64,000 nt of DNA, taken from assembly GCA_016748015.1 (NCBI GenBank), contig JAAOMT010000316.1, forward strand, positions 26,759 through 90,758, given 5' to 3'. The notes below the pieces were generated by a model. The model was not told the origin of the DNA, ran no database searches, and saw only the letters and a list, made by a program, of their open reading frames with translations. This document shows, one piece after another, positions 56,985 through 64,000 of the stretch; position 1 is the first letter of the stretch; each line of letters starts with the position of its first letter. The translations under genes were made by a program, and so were the position numbers. The stretch is from Geosiphon pyriformis. Lineage: Eukaryota > Glomeromycota > Glomeromycetes > Archaeosporales > Geosiphonaceae.

Positions 56985-57887
56985 TGGAATTTCCACTTGT
57001 TTCCCTTTCCATTGTTGGGAACCTCTCGTAGTTACAGCTTCTGAAACCTTTTGAAAATTTCTACCAAATTTTTCGAATGCTTCTTTTAAGTAATGTATTT
57101 CTATAACATTTCATTTTCTACTATTGAAATTCCTTTGAACTTTTGGGGAATTATAAGAAGTTCTTTTAATCTCACTTAAAGTTCGCCCGCTCCCTGGTGC
57201 CAAAAAGCGGGCATAGTGCTGTTGTATGAGCTTAGGCCGCCTTTGAAGAATATGGCTTATTTTTTTATATCTTTTGCCATATGTCTGAACTAAATTGCGT
57301 AGTTTTTCATCTTCATTTTTAGTCCATGGCCCACGTTTTGTTTCTGTTAAATAATAGTAATACCGATTCGCTAAACTTTTAGCACTTCTTTTAGGGAAAC
57401 AGCCAGTTAAATATATGGATTTCCGATTTTACTATGAATTAAATATTTCTTGGCAGCCAATTGTAGCTCCTCATCCTCTTTAAGTGTCCATTTCTGCACC
57501 TTTCTGGTTAATCTATCATCAATAATACTTTCGCCAGTGCTTAAGTTTAAAAATTTACTTCGCAGAGCTTGGATCGTTCTTGATTGAAAGTATTTCTGAG
57601 AAATCAGCTTCCAATTTGAACCGTACTTCTTTTGACACTCAATGAGCATTTGTTTTTCTTCCGAAGTCCAGTTCTGACGAGTCTTAACCTAGAAATTTTA
57701 TGACCACCTTGGCTAGTAACCACCAGCTAATTCATAAGTGAATGAGAGAACTTTTTTATTGATTGAATGCGGATTATTTGCAGTAGCTTACCTCCTTTTT
57801 ACTTGACTTCAGTTTCATAAAATTTAACCAAATACAAATAGTAAAACCTGTGGTATAATTAGAACGCAATTTGATCGTGACTTGCAT
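56985..57887 (-). pseudogene. Myb/SANT protein D, frameshifted, missing one repeat
   Basis: Exon 1 57887-57792 is intact (MQVTIKLRSNYTTGFTICIW). The intron is of the same type, with the acceptor before 57726. Exon 2 begins LVVTSQGGHKIS, shifts frame near 57690, and continues LIECQKKYGSNWKLISQKYF and KWTLKEDEELQLAAKKYL. It shifts again at about 57420 and goes on with GPWTKNEDEKLRNLVQTYGK. At about 57193 the text jumps from APGS directly to GRTLSEIKR, losing repeat 4 exactly between its borders. Repeat 5 carries a stop at its Trp (RK*NVIEIHYL). Non-functional. Confidence 0.7.
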
Positions 57888-58679
57888 AGTTTTGTGATTG
57901 AAAAAAAAAAAATTATTTATATAGATGATCAACGTGTCGATCAAGTTAGGAAGGTCAGAAGGTCATGCATGACAAAACAACTAATAAAGAAAAAATCCTC
58001 AGAGATGTAAAGTTTTAAAAATACATATCGATCAAAAACTTAATGGCTTAGATTGTTAAAATATTTACCTATTTAATTGCAAATGTAAAATATAGATCTG
58101 CATTCAAACTGTTTTCTTGATTCCCCCAATTTCACCAATCTATAATAAATAAAATGGCATTATGGCAACATGATATAAAAAATACCAAATTATTCTGCTA
58201 TGCTCTTTATTATTTTAGATTCCTTGCAGTATAAAATAGAAAAGAAGCTTAAAGAAGATTTATTACTGCATTCATCTTAATTCTTTGGCAAAACGTATTC
58301 GCAAAGAAGTACCTAGTAGATAAACAGAATCTTGTGAATTAGAATTAGTAGGATAAAATTAAATGGCTAAATATAACTATAATCCAGTGAATTAATCGAA
58401 TTGAAGATACTTTTTATTAATTAGTTAAACTGATTTATTGAAAAATCAACCAGTTCAGCAGTTAAAAGATGACATGTATAAACTGCGCCTGGATGAATTA
58501 ATACCCTTGAAAATTTTGTTTCCGAGGTTTTTGTTACCGAATCGTTTTCTTCCCATTCCAACTGTTTATAAACTTCTTCGGCAGTAGAAAGATTCTTAAA
58601 ATTAGCATCTCAGCATTTAGCGATTTAAGGTAAAACAAGGGGGAGGTATTGTTAGGACTTTGACCATTTAAAATTGTCA
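57888..58679. other. Intergenic stretch
   Basis: Begins with the decayed promoter region of Myb D (ATCTATATAAAT on the minus strand at about 57925). Nothing further supported. Confidence 0.4.
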
Positions 58680-59350
58680 TTATAGATATTAGTCATAGTA
58701 ACCTTTTCTCCTCTTAAAATTTCTGGTAGAAGGTATGAAAATTACTACATATATATTCCTTTTTTCTCTCTTATTGTTGCTGTTGTCGTTTTTGAGCTTG
58801 ATGATTGACTCAATCTGAGGTCTTCAATACCTACATCATTATAGGATGTTGCCCAAGTGTAGGTCACGAAGAACCATACCAGAATTAATTGTATTAAGTC
58901 CATCAGCATTTTGCAGCGCGATTAGTATTTTACAAGGCTAACTCGTAGAATAAATATTCGTTGTTAAATATTTTTGCATGTTCATGTCTGGCAAAATCCA
59001 TCACAATCCCATACTTGAATGTTTCAGCGTTTAGATAAAGAATGTGCATCCATAGTGCTTTGAAATTTATATCAAGACTGAATCTTTAGATGAATATAAT
59101 CTAATAATAGTAATTTGATTACCTCTTTGGAGACTTTTTCACTATTCCGCAAAGATATCTTTATAAATTTTCTTGCGACTTCCATCTCTTTCATCTTCTC
59201 TCGTCCTAGCTATTAACTATTCCTCTTGTTATATTCCATTGCTATGATGTTTACATCAATCAATCTATCTATCTATCAATTAGTGTTGTTTTATAAACTA
59301 TACCAAACCTCCCTCGTTGATATTCGATAGATCATCCTATGAAATTATTT
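58680..59350 (-). pseudogene. Protein kinase relic, minus strand
   Basis: Minus-strand pieces in order: DDLSNINEGGL and FIKQH (glycine loop area, about 59335-59280), KISLRNSEKVSKEVIK near 59150, NADGLNTINSGMVLRDLHLG (catalytic loop LRDLH, 58920-58850), and text for the APE region near 58730. The same family as the 46.6 and 48.3 kb copies, also next to a Myb gene. Stops and frameshifts throughout. Confidence 0.6.
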
Positions 59351-61680
59351 CATAAAATCTTAAAGACTATTAATTTTTAAATTTCTTCTGCTATAGATAA
59401 TAAGATTTTTGATAAACGAATCTATGTAATATATCTCTAGAACATTAATTGGATTTAAACAAAGCATGGCTTAGACCCGAACTTTTGGGTGGATGGAAGT
59501 ATTTCATTACAGTAAGCAAAATGATTTTGAATTTTTACAAAGCATGATAATTCACGATAAGCTCATATTACCTCTTGAAATTTAGAAAATAGCATCACCA
59601 CAGGTATTCGTTCCTAAAGAGATATTTGTCATCGTAATAGCTCAATCCAAACATAAAAAGTTTGGTGTTTAGGATTAAAAAGTTCATTAAGAATTCAATA
59701 TTTCATGGATTGGGAAATCATGAAAAATTTGGAAGGGGATACAAATCAGCATTTAAAAAAATGGAGATTTCTCTTGTTTGTAATATTTTACAAATAAATA
59801 CAAATCACTTGATTTAGTTATCATATAAGAGAAAGATTGTTCCATCTTTTAAAATTCATAGAGGATCTTAGTATAGTTATTTCAGAAATTTGAACTATTT
59901 CATAGCTTTAATATACATAACTGAAATATATCTTGCTTAACGTCCAAACATTCAATGCTTAATAAAAAATTGATTATTTAAAAGGTATAGACATAAATCT
60001 TTTAGTTTTTTACACATTTAGCTTTTTAGATGATGTTTAATGACTTAAAAACTGAAACTCAATCATCTTAATTGATAATAAAATTAAAAAGTATTTCAGC
60101 ACATAATTTTTAAACTCTATATTCTAATATTAAGCGTGGTATAAAAAATAACTGGCAGAAATAGATTCGGTGTCTGTTTTTGTTTTCATAATCTTATTAT
60201 TTACTTTTGATTGCTTTCTTGGCAAACAATTCTGATAGCACTACATTTAATTTACTATTTCATATATAAAACATATAATCTAATCCCCATTCGAAACTGA
60301 ATTTAATAATAATTTCAAATGGTTTGAAAAAAATTCATAAAACATCTAAACGTAATTTTTCAATGACATATAAAAATGAAAGAATGACAAGCTGTAAACT
60401 GAGAAATTGTTATATTAAAAAAACTTTGACGCAATCTTTCATAGCATCTTCGAAAAGGTCTAAATTCTATCCCTAAAGTTTATATGATTTGAGTTTTAGT
60501 GAATTGCAAATTTGCATGTTTTTTAGTGTAAGTTTTTGGCCGATTGGTTAAAACTGCTACTGTCGCAACTTACTTTTAATAAAAGAAAACTTGCTAATTT
60601 CATACAAGTTCAAATTTATCTTTTTATTTATATTCAATTAATAAACCTTATTTTCGGATTATTTTTAAAAACTTTTGATAGTAGTCCGTTTTTTATTTTT
60701 CCAATATAAATAGGTTACAGAAATTATATTTCAAGATATGTTAAACTTTGATGTCTTAACAAATTAATAATTGGATAAAGATTTTTGCGAAATTTTTATT
60801 GCACATTACTGTTTCTTTAAATGGGACATTAAACTCTCCGCAAAATTATCCTCTTTGTCACTCTAAGATTTCTCCTAACACGATTACTAGTCAATTTCAT
60901 TCAGGTACAAATTTAACTAGCTCCAGAATTTACTTTAAAAAAAACACTGAATTATTCTAATCCTAATTCATGAATAAATTTCTGTGTCAGAAAATGGGTT
61001 TTTAATTATTGCGATCGAGGTGTAGTTCAACCACTAACTATTTCGCACAAGACAATTGTCATGAATTAGATGTGGATCGTACGTTAATTATAAAGAGTCC
61101 TAATAATAAAAAATTCATTTATTGATGTGATTTATTTCTTGCCTTGGTTTTAGTATAATAAGTTAAATCGAGTTAACTTTAAAACTTTATGTGTCATATT
61201 ATTCCTTAAAAAGATTTTCCTTCAAAAAGCATCCCTAAAATCTATAAAAATTAGACTATTTGACAGTTTTACTTAGCAGCTCTTTTCGCAGGAAGGAACT
61301 CTTTTGAGCAGTTTATTTTTTTGAAACAGAAAAGTTAAAAAATTTCAGATGGGCAATTTAACCCTGAATTCTTAACTTCTGCTTTTGATTCATATTGAAA
61401 ATTGAATAATTTGTGAGATTATATGATAATTTTTATTAAAATTCATATATCGAATCACAAGAGCATACAAACAAAATGGGACGAATTTAAACCTCATTGA
61501 AAATATTTTAACGTATTCAAAAATTAAGTTCTTTTAATTAAATAGGTTTTTTATTTGATGATAGATCACAAACAATATTTCAAGCTGAGAATTCAAAATA
61601 TACGAAATAAAGTACTATAAATGTTTTTGCGTAACCTTCTTTTTCTGATCTTTCTAACTTGATCGACATACTGGTCATCT
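59351..61680. other. Intergenic stretch
   Basis: 2.3 kb with no domain-bearing frame. A short (atct)n-like run lies at 59265-59280, near the kinase relic. Nothing else supported. Confidence 0.4.
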
Positions 61681-61692
61681 GTATAAATAAAG
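61681..61692 (+). promoter_or_regulatory. TATA-like box of Myb gene E
   Basis: gtataaataaag, 41-52 bases before ATG 61733; shared with the other copies. Confidence 0.4.
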
Positions 61693-61732
61693 AATTTCCC
61701 ATTCAAAACATTTATTTTTTCAATCACGAACT

Positions 61733-62736
61733 ATGAAAGTCACGATCAAATTGCATTCTAATTATACCACAGGTTTTACAATTTGTATTTGGTTAAATTT
61801 AATGAAACTAAATTTAGGTAAAAAGGAGGTAAGCTACTGCAAATAATCCGCTTTCAATAAATAGAAAAATTTTCTTATTCACCTATGAACTAGCTGATGG
61901 TTACTAGCCAAGAGTATCATAAAATTCCTAGCCTAAGATATCATTGGACTTCGGAAGAAAAACAAACCCTCATTGAGCTATATAAGAAGTACGGTTCAAA
62001 TTGGAAGCTGATTTCTCAGAAATATTTTCAATCAAGAACGATCCAAGCTCTGCGAAGTAAATTTTATAGTTTAAGTACTGGCGAAAGTATTGTTGATGAT
62101 AGATTAACTAAAAAGGCACAGAAATGGACACTTAGAGAGGATGAGGAGCTACAATTGGCTGCCAAGAAATATTTAATTCATGGTAAAATCAATTGGAGAT
62201 CCATATTTTTAACTGGCTGTTTCCCTAAAAGAAGTGCTAAAAGTTTAGCGAATCGGTATCACGGTGTTTTAACGAAACCAAAACGTGGCCCATGGTCTAG
62301 AAATGAAGATGAACAACTGCGCAATTTAGTTCAGACACACGGTGAAAAATGGACAAAAATAAGTCATATTCTTCAAAGGCCTCCTAAGCTCATACGACAG
62401 AAATATATCCGCTACTTTGCACCGGGGATTAAAATTGGTCGTTGGACACCTGAAGAATTCAAAATATTGGCTGAGGAGGTGGGAAATTTAAATGAAAATT
62501 GGAACGAAATTCAGGAATTAATACCCGGGCGACCTTTAAGTGATATCAAAAGAACTTATTATAACTCCCCAAAAGTTCAAAGGAAGTTCAATAGTGGAAA
62601 ATGGAATGATATAGAAATAAATACCTTAAATGAAGCATTCAAAAGATTTGGTAAAAATCTTCATAAGCTTTCAGAGGCTGTAATTACGAGAAGTCCCAAA
62701 CAATGTTATGAAAGGATGCAAAAGAAAACAATTTGA
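61733..62736 (+). CDS. Five-repeat Myb/SANT DNA-binding protein E
   Basis: Exon 1 61733-61828 (32 codons, MKVTIKLHSNYTTGFTICIW, NLMKLNLGKKE) and exon 2 61894-62736, with a 65-bp intron gtaagc...ctag, phase 0, 312 residues. Five Myb/SANT repeats without damage: HWTSEEKQTLIELYKKYGSN, KWTLREDEELQLAAKKYL, GPWSRNEDEQLRNLVQTHGE, RWTPEEFKILAEEVGNLNEN, GKWNDIEINTLNEAFKRFGK. It ends ERMQKKTI. Likely a nuclear DNA-binding protein. It is arranged head to head with copy D, 3.8 kb away. The best preserved member together with B. Confidence 0.8.
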
Positions 62737-63270
62737 AATGTGGGCTTTTTTTGGCTCTGATTCGAATTTTTTATAACGAAGATGAGTTAGAATTAAATTT
62801 GGATAGAAGATTCCAGATACATTTTTATAAAAGCAAATATTGATAAACCACCATATTATAGTTTGAATTAACAATTTTTTTTGAAGAAAAAATAAAATAA
62901 TTATAGTATAATAATCACTAAGAATGTTCCTTAACATCGAAACTTTTTTATTTGATAATTAGAAGTAACCGTGATTTCTTATTTTATATTAAAAGATAAT
63001 AAATATTTTATTCACCATAAGCGTTCTACGCATAAAAACCATTATGCCTTCCGCAATTCCTTTAAATAAATAATCGCCCACAAAAAGATTTAACACAAAA
63101 AAATTCAAAATATTTTTACTCAAAGAGCTCTACACAAAAAAAGAGACTTATTTAATTATCTAAACCCAAAAGTAAATGGTTTAATACAGCCAATAATATT
63201 TAAAAAAAAAATGTGCTATAGAAAACATCATCAGATTTCTATTGATTCAAAACTTATTTTTAAAGTTTCT
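62737..63270. other. Intergenic stretch
   Basis: AT-rich 3' flank of Myb E; no feature supported. Confidence 0.4.
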
Positions 63271-63274
63271 TTGT

Positions 63275-63365
63275 ACAATTAGGTACCAAGTGATTATTGG
63301 AGTGTGATTGAAAGCTGGGCCTTTTAAGAACATCGCTTATTTTTGCTGTTTATTCTTTGCTTGCG
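63275..63365 (-). pseudogene. Myb repeat fragment
   Basis: The minus strand reads KISDVLKRPSFQSHSNNHLV, corresponding to the end of repeat 3 in copy C (EISHIIQRPTHSIQSHYNNY). It is isolated and has no neighbours of the same frame. Confidence 0.45.
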
Positions 63366-63479
63366 TCGATATATTTTTATTACCTCTTCCGCCTTATAAA
63401 TTCTTTTCTAATTAAAAAAATAACAAAGCGAAGATTTTAGACAAGTTCTAGATTTTTCCAGCAGCGCACTTGCTATTAG

Positions 63480-63990
63480 GTGAGTGACCCCTCAGGAAGT
63501 ATTTGTGATAGTGAAAAAAAATTTTGCGTTAATGTTATTTATAAAATCCCAATCGAAGTTTGTTAGAGGTGTGACTTTAAATGATTGAGCCCTTGAGTAA
63601 AGAGAAAATAACTTTCAAACTTGAGATTAAAGGGGAAATATTATTCCTCATTAAAGTGTCTATTCTATAAGTGCTAAACTGTCAGCAGAAAGTTTTATTT
63701 AAAGTTCAATATAAAAAATTTTTGCTCAATAAAAATTTATTCATTTATTTTGAGTAGAGTGGGGCTCAAAATAACTAATCTTAATCATATATAAATTGAT
63801 TAAAATCAGCTAATACTTTTCATAACCTAATTCACCGAATTATGAAAGCATCAAGTTTTTTTGAAGATGGTTGATTATTAGCCTTGAAAAGTTTTAAGTA
63901 TCACTGCAGGTGGCGTTTATAGAGAACAAAGAATTTATTTGTTTTTAGCAATGATCGGCCATATGTTTACAGATATAAACAGAGATTAAA
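63480..63990 (+). repeat. Upstream segment of a further Myb copy, inverted copy of 53640-54135
   Basis: Several long matches to the reverse complement of the Myb C upstream region, in the orientation that would place a plus-strand Myb gene just beyond base 64000. Confidence 0.55.
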
Positions 63991-64000
63991 AAAAACAATA

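Overview
The window is nuclear DNA from a very AT-rich filamentous fungus. The evidence is short introns (about 65-100 bp) with GT...AG ends, spliceosomal genes in multigene families (tandem Myb/SANT proteins, tyrosine-kinase-like kinases, class-3 lipase-like proteins), Ty3/Gypsy and LINE elements, and a 20-base N gap. The style of the kinases, the LINE and the gag/retropepsin proteins resembles what I remember of arbuscular mycorrhizal fungi (Glomeromycotina, Rhizophagus/Gigaspora type). That placement is from memory of protein families, not from a search.

Layout. Bases 1-27000 are a transposon graveyard. After a degraded LINE ORF1 (about 2500-2960) comes a three-level nest that can be solved from the sequence alone. 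(i) Gypsy-2 is a minus-strand LTR element (3347-22946, TSD agtaa) with only gag and a retropepsin domain. (ii) A 3.9 kb DNA transposon (5235-9136) with 29-bp terminal inverted repeats and a 5-bp TSD sits inside the retropepsin domain of Gypsy-2. It carries one long 886-codon frame and a second, convergent gene. (iii) Gypsy-1 is a complete 10.6 kb plus-strand Ty3/Gypsy element (11685-22268) inserted in the 5' LTR of Gypsy-2. It has gag, protease, a dUTPase domain, RT, RNase H, integrase and an extra downstream ORF. All have decayed mainly by C-to-T/G-to-A change, including catalytic Asp-to-Asn changes. A younger, GC-richer LINE fragment (24428-26059) follows.

Bases 27000-45000 hold host-type genes and relics: the C-terminal end of an Ede1/Eps15-like endocytic protein, a four-repeat Myb pseudogene, kinase fragments, and four class-3-lipase-like paralogues. 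In the three paralogues that keep the nucleophile elbow the serine is replaced by Phe. One of them (39407-40933) has a fully consistent five-exon model of 400 residues.

Bases 45000-64000 hold a cluster of five-repeat Myb/SANT genes. Three are intact (45066-46075 +, 49971-50992 -, 61733-62736 +) and two are broken (52878-53790 -, 56985-57887 -). The intact ones share a small first exon, an 65-bp-class intron and a TATA-like box. Two of the Myb genes, each with a dead kinase, form the arms of a 2.4-2.7 kb inverted duplication around the assembly gap. The Myb, kinase and lipase-like families appear to have been multiplied together by local inversion and duplication. No rRNA, tRNA or CRISPR was seen.
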